A DNA stretch of 64,000 nt. Source: CAYOUV01 sp963790075. GTDB taxonomy: Bacteria > Chloroflexota > Anaerolineae > Anaerolineales > Villigracilaceae. The stretch covers positions 1,357,268 to 1,421,267 of the forward strand of contig CAWBNG010000004.1 in assembly GCA_963790075.1 (NCBI GenBank), read 5' to 3'. The notes under the pieces are model-generated. The model was not told the origin of the DNA, ran no database searches, and worked only from the letters and a program-made list of their open reading frames with translations. A program made the position numbers and the translations under genes. Positions 43,079-50,452 of this stretch are shown here, one piece after another; position 1 is the stretch's first letter, and every line of letters begins with the position of its first letter.

Positions 43079-43821
43079 GTGCGCCAAGCGAAGCTTGGCG
43101 TTTCTTACAGGGTGAAAGTCCCTGTTGAACAAGGCCTAACCAGCCATTCATACCGAGTGTTGCAGTTGTAAAGGAGGCGAAAGCCGAACGATACAAGTGA
43201 AGCGTACACAGGGAACCACATAGGCCACAAGGATGGCCGTACTTCCTGAAGACTTGATACAGCCCCGTTATTTGCGTCGGTGGCGAAAGCCACCCCAAAG
43301 CAGATGGCAATGACTTCAACGGTTCAGAAGCCAATACAAAGAGAGCGATTTGGTGAGCTCTTGGAGGGTCTGTCGGGGTCCATAAAGAGCGTGGCATGTG
43401 TGGAGAGAAACGTCAAGAACTTGGGAGACCCGAATGGTTCCTGCGCCAATTGTGCATTGGTTTTGTCCACCACAAGGGTGACAGGTAGGCATATCCGAAA
43501 CGACAAGTAGGGTAGCCGATGGCCTTCGGGGGTCGGATCAGCTCATAGTACTCTGAGACGGGAAAGCCGTTCACACGGGGAAGGAGCTGACAGGGATACG
43601 CAACCCGCAAAGGAAACACAAATCGGACATGCAGGGCCGAATACCTTGTGCCAACCTCACTGCGGGAAACAAGCAATTGGTAGTCAAATAGGCTATCATA
43701 CGGAAGCGAGTATCTCTGCCTGCGCCAGTACCGCAGGTACAGGTGAAGAGCCCGGTGCGGTAGTTCCGCACGCCGGGATCTGTGCGGGGGGAGGGTGGGT
43801 AACTGCCCTCCCTACCGCGAC
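43079..43821 (+). mobile_element. Group II intron copy 3 (743 nt, ORF-less), head to tail with copy 2
   Basis: Sequence is practically identical to copy 1 apart from 27 extra bases at about 43719-43745 (CCTGCG-ccagtac-CGCAGG..), a small hairpin just before domain V. That is the position of domain IV, which in complete introns carries the reverse transcriptase gene. The other copies appear to have lost this stem. Ends at the attC R' completing bases. Confidence 0.88.
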
Positions 43822-43850
43822 GGCGGCCGGCCCAAAAACAAGGAGAAAAA

Positions 43851-44573
43851 ATGTCGCAACTAAAACAAGTTACTGATACCAATACTACAGATTCTCGCTG
43901 GCATTGGCTCTATAAAGTGGCTGGCATGTCAGCCCTAGTCACAGCCGTGCTAATCGTGGTCCAGATGATCGTCTTCATCATCTGGCCGCCACCCAGCACC
44001 GCCATAGATACCTTCAAGTTGTTACAAGAAAATGCGCTTGTGGGATTCCTGGCGCTTGATCTCTTGTATGTTATCGACAATGTCCTCCTTATCCCGATTC
44101 TACTCGCTCTCTATGTCGCCCTCCGCAAGACAAACGAATCATTCATGCTAATCGGTGCAGCTCTTGGTTTCGTCGGGATTGCCGCCCTCTTCGCATCCAA
44201 CCCGGCCGCTAACATGAACTTCCTCAGCGGACAATACGCGGCTGCGGCCACGGATGCACAGCGCGCGCTCTTTCTCGCAGCAGGGGAAGCGATGCTGGCT
44301 GTCTACTCTGGCACAGCCTACCATATATCTTTGATCCTCGGATCCGTTGCATTGGTGATAATCCCCATCGTCATGCTGCAAAGTAAAATCTTCAGCAAAG
44401 CAACCGCTTATATGGGAATTCTGGCTAATGTACTCGCACTTGGCTTTTATGTACCCAAGATAGGCATCTACATCTTGCTCTTTTCTGTCATATTCTTGTT
44501 GGTGTGGTATATCCTGATTACCCGAAGACTGTTCCAGCTAGGGCGGGACATGCCGAAAGAAGAGTTGCAATGA
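43851..44573 (+). CDS. Cassette: membrane protein, DUF4386-like
   Basis: 240 residues, ATG after AAGGAGAAAA. About six to seven membrane helices. Segments such as FLALDLLYVIDNVLLIPILLALYVALRKTNESF (helix 2-3) and FYVPKIGIYILLFSVIFLLVWYILITRRLFQLG (end) resemble DUF4386 integral membrane proteins of unknown function. It is the only multispan protein among the + strand cassettes. Starts 27 bp after attC 3 and ends 30 bp before attC 4. Confidence 0.75.
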   Translation: MSQLKQVTDTNTTDSRWHWLYKVAGMSALVTAVLIVVQMIVFIIWPPPSTAIDTFKLLQENALVGFLALDLLYVIDNVLLIPILLALYVALRKTNESFMLIGAALGFVGIAALFASNPAANMNFLSGQYAAAATDAQRALFLAAGEAMLAVYSGTAYHISLILGSVALVIIPIVMLQSKIFSKATAYMGILANVLALGFYVPKIGIYILLFSVIFLLVWYILITRRLFQLGRDMPKEELQ

Positions 44574-44603
44574 AACTATCGAGGAGCGGTTGAAAGAAAA
44601 GCC

Positions 44604-44727
44604 GCCCAACACCGGCTCCACCTGACCGCCTTCGGCGCGGGGATGCGGCAGCCACTTGGTAGAAAAAGTGGTTTCCAGAGTTAGTTGTCTTGCTATAATC
44701 GGCGGCAGGTGAGCCAAACCGTTGGGC
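44604..44727 (+). other. attC site 4, intact
   Basis: R'' GCCCAAC (44604-44610) and R' GTTGGGC (44721-44727), perfectly complementary. Left arm ACCGGCTCCACCTGACCGCC pairs with right arm GGCGGCAGGTGAGCC with unpaired bases. 124 bp in total. This is the only uninterrupted + strand attC with both consensus boxes, so it proves the array. Confidence 0.92.
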
Positions 44728-44789
44728 CTGTCGGGTAACTGGCAGACCTACCGCGATGACAGTCACATCAGAGTAGTGAGGCAAAATCC

Positions 44790-45818
44790 ATGAAGAAATG
44801 CCCATACTGCGCAGAAATGATTTAAGATGAGGCCATCGTGTGCCGATATTGCGGAAGGGATTTGGTGGACGACGTCGAAACCAAAGTCAGGGATAGGAAA
44901 AACGGCACATCTGATAACAAGCAAAATATCACTCACGAACTACCCCATTTACCTTCCGACTACAACCCACCTGCCGATGCTATCGATTTAATTTATCGAG
45001 TTAGGCTCACGCAATTTAGGCAAGGTGCATGGAAACAACTCTTTAGCGGCGGTGCTGCCTACATGGCGCACAAATATAAGGGGAAGTTCAGTCAAGCTGA
45101 CTTCGCTCGCTTGGAAAAAGAATTGCTGGAGTTTGCATGGCAAGGTTGTGATCAGACACCAGAAGGTCTCAGTGCTACCTTGAATAAACTAGCAGGTAAG
45201 GTTAGGAGTTCCATCCTATCAATTAAGTCTATGTACCGAGAGATAGCGACCAATGATGCATCCAATTTCCTAATTTTCCAAATACACAGACTATACTCAC
45301 GGCAAAGCATAACGGATGACCTAAGGGTATCAGTAGAGAATCTATTCCAGTTCGCACTCACCAACGGACCATTAAGTATTCAAGGAACTCCAAGCGAGAG
45401 ATTAGAAAAAGTTGATAAGGGTCTAGGTAGACCCGACCGCGAAATTCATTCGGACTTTAGGCAATTCGCCCTGAAAGAGGCACAGCAGCTAATCGCCAAG
45501 TTAGGCCCCAACCCAACCCAGTATGACTTTCCAGTTCACATGAAGGGGTTCATAGAAGATATAGACTTAATTGTCCAGCGAATTGTTTCGCTGGCAGAAC
45601 AACGCTTTAAAGGCAATGATCCTGTAAAGAAAAGATTTACAGGCATAATAAGCTCGACTGAACTAGAGCAGACAATATCTGAAGTTGTCAAGGATGATCC
45701 GCGATACCAAAAGGAAACCGGCCGTTCGTTCGTAAACATTCGTGTCCATGATAGCCTTAGAGAGAAAAATTATGGTCTCTTAGCTGACGAATTCTTGCGG
45801 CAACAAAAGCTTAGGTAG
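44790..45818 (+). pseudogene. Cassette: zinc-ribbon protein, in-frame TAA after 11 codons
   Basis: From ATG 44790 the frame gives MKKCPYCAEMI, then TAA (44823-44825), then DEAIVCRYCGRDL and 318 more residues to 45818. MKKCPYCAExIxxxAxxCRYCGRDL is the standard double CxxC zinc ribbon, so the stop interrupts one domain; a CAA to TAA change would explain it. A GTG at 44838 could still start a shorter protein of 326 residues. The remaining ~290 residues are mixed helical (GKFSQADFARLEKELLEFAW) and unrecognised. Confidence 0.7.
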
Positions 45819-45836
45819 CCTGTTCAGTCATATACG

Positions 45837-45955
45837 GGCTAACACTACGTCAAACGGACGGTGGAGATTCGGGCGCGATTTTGTACTGAGCGGGTGTAGA
45901 TTTCTGGAAAAGAGGGTTCTCGTCCTACCCAACTGCGGGTAACGAAAAACGTTAT
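45837..45955 (+). other. attC site 5, degenerate at the end of the + array
   Basis: R'' GGCTAAC (45837-45843) and a right arm TCTCGTCCTACCCAACTGCGGGTAACG closely matching that of attC 2, but the R' box reads GTTATTG rather than GTTRRRY. It may be the worn last attC or may be broken by the following hairpin sequence. Confidence 0.6.
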
Positions 45956-45968
45956 TGTAATAAAAAAT

Positions 45969-46005
45969 GCCTCGGCCAGGATGAGGGGGGCATCCTGGCC
46001 GAGGC
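45969..46005. terminator. Strong hairpin, probable terminator between convergent arrays
   Basis: 15-bp stem GCCTCGGCCAGGATG / CATCCTGGCCGAGGC with a 7-base loop and A/T-rich flanks on both sides (TAAAAAAT, TTATTTTA). Suits termination from either strand, between the + cassettes and the minus-strand genes. Confidence 0.85.
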
Positions 46006-46180
46006 AGGCGTTATTTTACTACTCAGTACATATTTGTCAAGCGTTTGTGACTAGTTGTTTGTGACTAGTGGCACAGAAAACACATAGGGGATTTGACGTG
46101 TTGATTCCAGTGAAGTTTATTTCGCGGCTTGTCATCCAACAAGAAGAGCACAGACAGCGGGATGCCTTGGAATAGGATTG

Positions 46181-46435
46181 TCACGACAGTAGGATGGAGC
46201 AGGCTTGCACGGCTAACACGATCAACGACATTATGAAAAAGAAGGTAAGAATGCCAGAGATGTTGCGCTGGTATTTGGTCTGCTTTTGGAGCTGCTCAAG
46301 CGCCAGTTGGTAGAAATCACTTTGGTCGAGCGTTTCTGTGGCAACGGGGCCCGAGGTTTCGCTGGTCGATGCGGGTGCGGGTTCGCGCTGCATGGGTAGC
46401 GGGGGCAGCCAGGGGGATTTCTTTTTCTCGGACAT
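46181..46435 (-). CDS. Small single-helix membrane protein
   Basis: 84 residues. A hydrophilic N-terminal half (MSEKKKSPWLPPLPMQREP.., then TLDQSDFYQLALEQLQKQTKYQRN) is followed by one C-terminal helix (ISGILTFFFIMSLIVLAVQACSILLS), suggesting a tail-anchored protein. No family known. It lies 21 bp downstream of the anchored beta protein and probably shares its operon. Confidence 0.65.
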   Translation of the reverse strand: MSEKKKSPWLPPLPMQREPAPASTSETSGPVATETLDQSDFYQLALEQLQKQTKYQRNISGILTFFFIMSLIVLAVQACSILLS

Positions 46436-46456
46436 AAATTACTCCTTCATAATTTT

Positions 46457-47275
46457 TTATTTCGTCGTGATTTCAATTGACCAGGGGCCGGTGGCTTCGA
46501 TGCTCAATAAAACGGTGTCCGAGCTAAGGATCACCGTGCCCGTGTAAGGCGCAATTTCGTTAATTACCAGATCGAGATGGGTTCCAAAACCCAAAATAAT
46601 AAAGTTGCTCGAGGCCTGACTGGCATCTGCCTTTAACAAATCAGGAGTACCACTAGATAGAATCACGACATCGCTCCCGACCCCGCTGATCGTTCCAGGT
46701 ATATTTTCATGGCGGGCATAATCCAGTGGTTGAATCTGAAATTCCCACGGGCCAGCTGCGGTTACGGCAAGGCGTGTGGTTTTCTCACCATCCAGAAAAT
46801 CGATCGGTAGCGTGCCTTTGTAATTTCCGATCTCATTGATCAGTAAATCAATGAGATTTCCTGTATCACCATAATTCTCGACAATAAAGTTACTCCCGCC
46901 CTGGTAGGTTGCTTTCAAAATAGCAGGCCCATCCCACTTGGATATATCCAAGACCGAATCGCCAGAGCCAGTGAGTGTGATCGGATTGGGCGGGGAGGTG
47001 GGGGTAACTGTTGGAGCTGGCGTTTTTGTTGGAGGTTGAACTGTGGGAGTGTTTGTGGGCAATGATGCGACGGCAGTCTGTGTGATGGCTTGACGGGCTT
47101 GGGCATCGGCGGTCTGGAAAACTGCAGTCAGATCAACCGCGGGTGTGGCGGGTTTTGATGAAGGAAGAATGGCGATTAAAACTGAACAGGCGACACATAT
47201 TAGGAGGAAACCGCAAACCAAGATGATGATTTTGGCGCCAGTGCTAGATTTCCAATAGTTGGATATGGATTGCAT
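46457..47275 (-). CDS. Membrane-anchored protein with repeated beta domains
   Basis: 272 residues. N-terminal helix (KIIILVCGFLLICVACSVLIAIL, about 14-36), a Thr/Pro stalk (about 70-95), then about three related beta units. The units share LLINEIGNYKGTLPIDF.. AAGPWEFQIQPL and LVINEIAPYTGTVIL.. ATGPWSIEITTK. The repeated GPW(E/S)xxI motif is a simple beta-sandwich seen in Chloroflexota surface proteins. Function unknown. In a small operon with 46181 and the broken gene at 47279. Confidence 0.72.
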   Translation of the reverse strand: MQSISNYWKSSTGAKIIILVCGFLLICVACSVLIAILPSSKPATPAVDLTAVFQTADAQARQAITQTAVASLPTNTPTVQPPTKTPAPTVTPTSPPNPITLTGSGDSVLDISKWDGPAILKATYQGGSNFIVENYGDTGNLIDLLINEIGNYKGTLPIDFLDGEKTTRLAVTAAGPWEFQIQPLDYARHENIPGTISGVGSDVVILSSGTPDLLKADASQASSNFIILGFGTHLDLVINEIAPYTGTVILSSDTVLLSIEATGPWSIEITTK

Positions 47276-47278
47276 GAT

Positions 47279-47469
47279 CTATTTCCCTTCTTTCTGAGTG
47301 CGATCTTTCGTAACTTCTTCGGGTGGCTGATCATAATAATCAATGGTAGCAAATATGGCGATCAAAAATAAGATGATTGGAATTAATGCTCCGAGACCAA
47401 GGTCATCTGTTATGGGATATCGCTTTCATCTTTTTCTGTTAGTCGAAATATATCCTCAGTACCAACCAT
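47279..47469 (-). pseudogene. Small membrane protein gene, one apparent base deletion
   Basis: From ATG 47469 the frame reads MVGTEDIFRLTEKDESDIP and stops. Shifting frame near 47412 continues with ITDDLGLGALIPIILFLIAIFATIDYYDQPPEE and ends at TAG 47279-47281, four bases before the next start. One added A (CCCATAAC to CCCAATAAC) would join them into a 62-64 residue single-helix protein. Spacing and domain type suit the operon with the two genes downstream. Confidence 0.5.
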
Positions 47470-47503
47470 ATCCGGCAATGTTTGTGATGAAAAGTGGTTA
47501 AAC

Positions 47504-47899
47504 TCATTTAATTTTTGCTTGCTGTGGGAATTTGGCAAGTATTTTAAAGTTGATTCTATTTGCGAATTCCAAAGATTTGCCCGACTCTCCTTTCATCCCA
47601 ATCCCAAATGCGGTCGCAAATATACCAAGTCCACCTTGGACATTCTTGTCTTCTCCGACAGTTAGGAGAACATCAAACTCGATTTCACTAACCATTGGAC
47701 CTTCATCAGTTCGCCCATAGTTTCCCAACTCAACGTAAGGACCTTTTTTCTCATTCGACCAGTTCACGTGCTTGGGGTTGATAATGGCTCCGTATTCCCT
47801 CGCGTTTTCTTGGGCAGTGGAGATTCCAATCACGATTTCAGTGAGAATTTGCGCGATGAAATCACCAAGCCTCATTTTCTTGATGTCGTTTTTCTCCAT
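47504..47899 (-). CDS. Small protein, trypsin-co-occurring-domain-like
   Basis: 131 residues from ATG 47899 (GAAAGGAGAGAGTGTG upstream), preferred over the 47956 start that overlaps the previous gene. An N-terminal helix KMRLGDFIAQILTEIVIGISTAQENAREYG is followed by beta strands with VSEIEFDVLLTVGEDKNVQGGLG. The helix-then-strand layout, with a conserved EIEFDV strand, recalls trypco2-type domains found beside NTPase and trypsin defence genes, but the match is loose. It lies directly after the HEPN-like gene on the same strand. Confidence 0.55.
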   Translation of the reverse strand: MEKNDIKKMRLGDFIAQILTEIVIGISTAQENAREYGAIINPKHVNWSNEKKGPYVELGNYGRTDEGPMVSEIEFDVLLTVGEDKNVQGGLGIFATAFGIGMKGESGKSLEFANRINFKILAKFPQQAKIK

Positions 47900-47933
47900 C
47901 ACACTCTCTCCTTTCATTAACCCAGTGTGTCGC

Positions 47934-48920
47934 TCAATATAAGCATGCAATCGCATGGAAACATGATGCCATTACCATTTGAAACAGTCGTTGATACTGA
48001 ATTTTGCCTAGATGAACTTTCCATCCAAGATCGTGCCCAACTGTATTTCTCAGTTTCCCTGTGAACTCAATAGCTATTTTTACCGTTTCGTCTCTTGGAT
48101 TAATTCTATCGAGATCAGTTAATATTGTTGGCAATTTGCTATTGATCTTACCGCACATGAAACCCAATTTTGGGGCAAGAAGGTCAAGTAACTGCTTTAG
48201 GTCTTGTTTTTTCTTGGCATCAGGACACTCCGGATTCTGCCTGAGGATGCTCTCAAAAAGGACGCAGCCTTTGAAAAGATGGAGGAAAAAAGGTTCTGTA
48301 GTTCCCGGGCGAGGGCGAATATCGATTAGTTGATTACGACCATCCCATTCTAAGCCGAAGGTAATCAGGGGAGTTGCCAGGGATCTCAAATGTTCATTGC
48401 CTTGTAAGAGTGCTTTTCTTAGGAACTGTTCACGCAATTGAACTATGGTAAAGGGCGTTGCACCCGAGAGGCCATTGTAGTAGTCGATGCTTCTAACGAT
48501 GATATTCTGAGCGTCTTGGACAAGATTGCGAGCAGCTTGATTCCGTGGTTCGCCGTTCAAAAGGAAAAATTGCATTGCTGGGCCATCTTCGAATTTGAGT
48601 TCTAAGTCTTCTGCAACAGCCGCATCTAGAAAAAATAGCGCACTTTCGTAATCATGGAGTTGGTAAGCTGCTGCACCAAGCCAATAAAAAGGAGTGCCTT
48701 TGGGTATATTTTTGTATTTTGTCTCATCCAACGAATGGCACTTGTTTAACAAAGCCATTCCTGTTCGAATAGTTGCCAATGGATCTCCCAAATACGGCAC
48801 TAAAAACGGGTTAAAGAAGCGATCTGCATCTGTACCCGTGCATCTAGATGCTGCATCCAGGAAACTTTCGCGAAATTCTTCTTCGGTCATTACTTTGATC
48901 CAATAATAATTATCGGGCAT
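47934..48920 (-). CDS. Cassette: HEPN-like protein with N-terminal helical repeats
   Basis: About 328 residues from ATG 48920; an in-frame TTG at 48947 lies in the attC R' box and is less likely. The first 200 residues are helical with TPR-like feel (FYWLGAAAYQLHDYESALFFLDAAVAEDL, about 85-110). Near the end KLRNTVGHDLGWKVHLG has the R-N-x3-H HEPN motif (RNTVGH). It may be an RNase or RNA-binding protein. The gene is relatively AT-rich. It begins 22 bp downstream of an attC-like site, so it behaves as a cassette on the minus strand. Confidence 0.65.
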   Translation of the reverse strand: MPDNYYWIKVMTEEEFRESFLDAASRCTGTDADRFFNPFLVPYLGDPLATIRTGMALLNKCHSLDETKYKNIPKGTPFYWLGAAAYQLHDYESALFFLDAAVAEDLELKFEDGPAMQFFLLNGEPRNQAARNLVQDAQNIIVRSIDYYNGLSGATPFTIVQLREQFLRKALLQGNEHLRSLATPLITFGLEWDGRNQLIDIRPRPGTTEPFFLHLFKGCVLFESILRQNPECPDAKKKQDLKQLLDLLAPKLGFMCGKINSKLPTILTDLDRINPRDETVKIAIEFTGKLRNTVGHDLGWKVHLGKIQYQRLFQMVMASCFHAIACLY

Positions 48921-48941
48921 CTGATCCGACACATTTTCGAA

Positions 48942-48982
48942 ACCCAATGCGCGCTGACTGATCGCTACAGCCGGTGTTAGGC
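48942..48982 (-). other. attC-like site (minus strand), with R'' GCCTAAC
   Basis: On the minus strand GCCTAACACCGGCTGTAGCGATC is followed by AGTCAGCGCGCATTGGGT, an imperfect palindrome of 41 bp. R'' is perfect; R' reads ATTGGGT, with A where G is expected. The stop codon of the upstream gene lies in R'', as in genuine cassettes. Short attC sites of this length are normal. Confidence 0.65.
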
Positions 48983-49591
48983 GCTGTAGTGTTTTAGCAG
49001 TGCGGAGGTTTCATCCTTTGCCATGACGCAAAGGCCAGCGACTTGCTCGTGCCTGCCTTCTTTGGGGAAAAAGATGTTGTTGGATTCGAAAGCTAAAAAC
49101 TCGATGATTGGTAGTACGTCAAGCACAACCTTTGCCTTTGCCCTCATGTCAAAGGCGGATCCGGCTGGCACATAGTGGACGAAATCATTGCGGAAGGAAT
49201 TGAGCTTCGCGACACTCTCATCTTGTGTGGAGTTGGGAACGAAAGGTTTGCTATTGGTTTGAAGCATCATTGTGTCTGACTTAATCTTTGCATACAACCT
49301 CATGAAATTATCGAGTTCTCGGGGCTTGTAAGAATGCTGCACCTTATTGCAGCCATCGTACCGGTTTTTGGCGGATTGCTTCTTAAGGACATTGAGCGCA
49401 TTGGTGCCTTGAAGGGCGAGAACCATAAATCCCTGCAACGAGTTGTGCAAAGAGAGGATTACCCACTTCAAGTGATGTGGGATAGTAATCACTTTTGGAA
49501 TACACTCGACGAGAAGCTCCAGTGAGCAAATCGCGTCAATCTCCTCGTCATAAATAAGTATGTAATGGGGAAGTGTCATATCTGCTATCAT
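48977..49591 (-). CDS. Cassette: HEPN-like protein
   Basis: 204 residues, ATG 49591, with AGGA from the attC R' box as Shine-Dalgarno. Mostly helical. The first third has WVILSLHNSLQGFMVLALQGTNALN, a pattern seen in HEPN/abortive-infection-like proteins; residues about 130-145 have LNSFRNDFVHYVPAG with R-N-x3-H (RNDFVH). The C-terminus holds a helix with DVLPIIEFLAFESNN. Likely nucleic-acid acting. Stop TAA lies in the next attC R''. Confidence 0.68.
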   Translation of the reverse strand: MIADMTLPHYILIYDEEIDAICSLELLVECIPKVITIPHHLKWVILSLHNSLQGFMVLALQGTNALNVLKKQSAKNRYDGCNKVQHSYKPRELDNFMRLYAKIKSDTMMLQTNSKPFVPNSTQDESVAKLNSFRNDFVHYVPAGSAFDMRAKAKVVLDVLPIIEFLAFESNNIFFPKEGRHEQVAGLCVMAKDETSALLKHYSA

Positions 49592-49595
49592 AGAT

Positions 49596-49633
49596 TCCTA
49601 ACGGCTGCTTATCGGTGGGTGCGGTTTTGAAAA
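49596..49633 (-). other. attC-like site (minus strand), divergent
   Basis: Minus strand: CAAAACCGCACCCACC.. GCAGCCGTTAGGA. The R' box GTTAGGA nearly matches GTTRRRY, the R'' box is poor (TCAAAAC). It lies between two cassette-type genes with the right spacing and the R' end supplies the ribosome-binding site of the next gene. Confidence 0.5.
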
Positions 49634-49637
49634 CCCT

Positions 49638-50302
49638 TCACTCTTTCATCGGAGGTTTACCTAATTGCTGAAGTTTGGCATTTAATTTGTTCTTTCGCTC
49701 GTTCAATCGCTTTGGTTGAACGAAAGTAAAATCGAATAATGATTCGAGTACATCCAATAACCATTCTGCTTCGCCTGGTTCAACATCTACTATTTCACCA
49801 CTATGCAAATCTTTCAACGGGTGTGCACCAAAGTTGCCAATATTTCTTATGGCATCAATCGCACCCGCTAAATGGGTCGGTACACCCTGTTTTTGTATAA
49901 ATTCGTCAATTTCATCTGCAAGGCTTCTCTTTTAATCTTGAATTCCTTTTGTAAAATATTTTGTAGCATTCGCCTACTTAGTGCAGCGCTAGCCTTCGGG
50001 CTAGTACCGAGAATGGCAGTTGCTTCAAGAAACTCAGTTTTATACGATTCGGGAACTTCATTCTCAACCGTTCTGAGTGAAAACTTTGGATAAATAATCT
50101 CCTCTGATTTCACTTCGGTCACATATGCCGTATATTCTGAATGAACTATTGTCCCATGAATAAGTTTTACAATCAATTTTCTGCAATCAGGGCATGTTTC
50201 AGCCGCAACTTCTGTTCCTAATGTAGGATTATCGCTATCCACAAAAGCAATTGTGGTTTCCCATTCGACATTGATTGCAACGTTACAATGAGGACATTTC
50301 AT
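49638..50302 (-). pseudogene. Cassette: DUF4145 (HEPN-superfamily) protein, apparent one-base deletion
   Basis: From ATG 50302 (AAGGGAAATT upstream) the protein opens MKCPHCNVAINVEW with a zinc-ribbon (CPHC.. CPDC) and continues YKTEFLEATAILGTSPKASAALSRRMLQNILQ, the signature of DUF4145. Near 49925 the frame breaks; the next frame supplies DEIDEFIQKQGVPTHLAGAIDAIRNIGNFGAHPLKD.. and ends at TGA 49638, with the expected R-N-x-G-N-x-G-A-H motif. One added G (TTGCAG to TTGGCAG) restores 221 residues. DUF4145 proteins occur with restriction and defence genes. Confidence 0.78.
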
Positions 50303-50410
50303 AATTTCCCTTATTTGAAGATGAAGCACCCAACTTGTTTATATATGGATTGCATGTCACTTCGTGGCACTCCGTAGTATCTTATAGGCAGACCGCATAA
50401 AATTCTAGCG

Positions 50411-50452
50411 CAACCAATGCGCGCTGACCGGTCGTTGCACGTTGTGTTAAGA
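50411..50452 (-). other. attC-like site (minus strand)
   Basis: Minus strand: TCTTAACACAACGTGC.. CCGGTCAGCGCGCATTGGTTG. Imperfect palindrome; TAA of the upstream gene is within the R'' box (TCTTAAC), and the right half is the same GCGCGCATTGG block as at 48942 and 51161. Confidence 0.6.

Noticed and set aside
37405..43821. Many identical 60-100 residue frames in the three 0.7-kb repeats
   Set aside because: They are on both strands, repeat only because the intron RNA repeats, lack ribosome-binding sites, and are broken by copy differences that keep RNA pairs rather than codons.
45969..46005. Hairpin considered as an attC core
   Set aside because: It is a perfect, bulge-free stem without R/L boxes; attC sites have unpaired bases. 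A terminator fits better.
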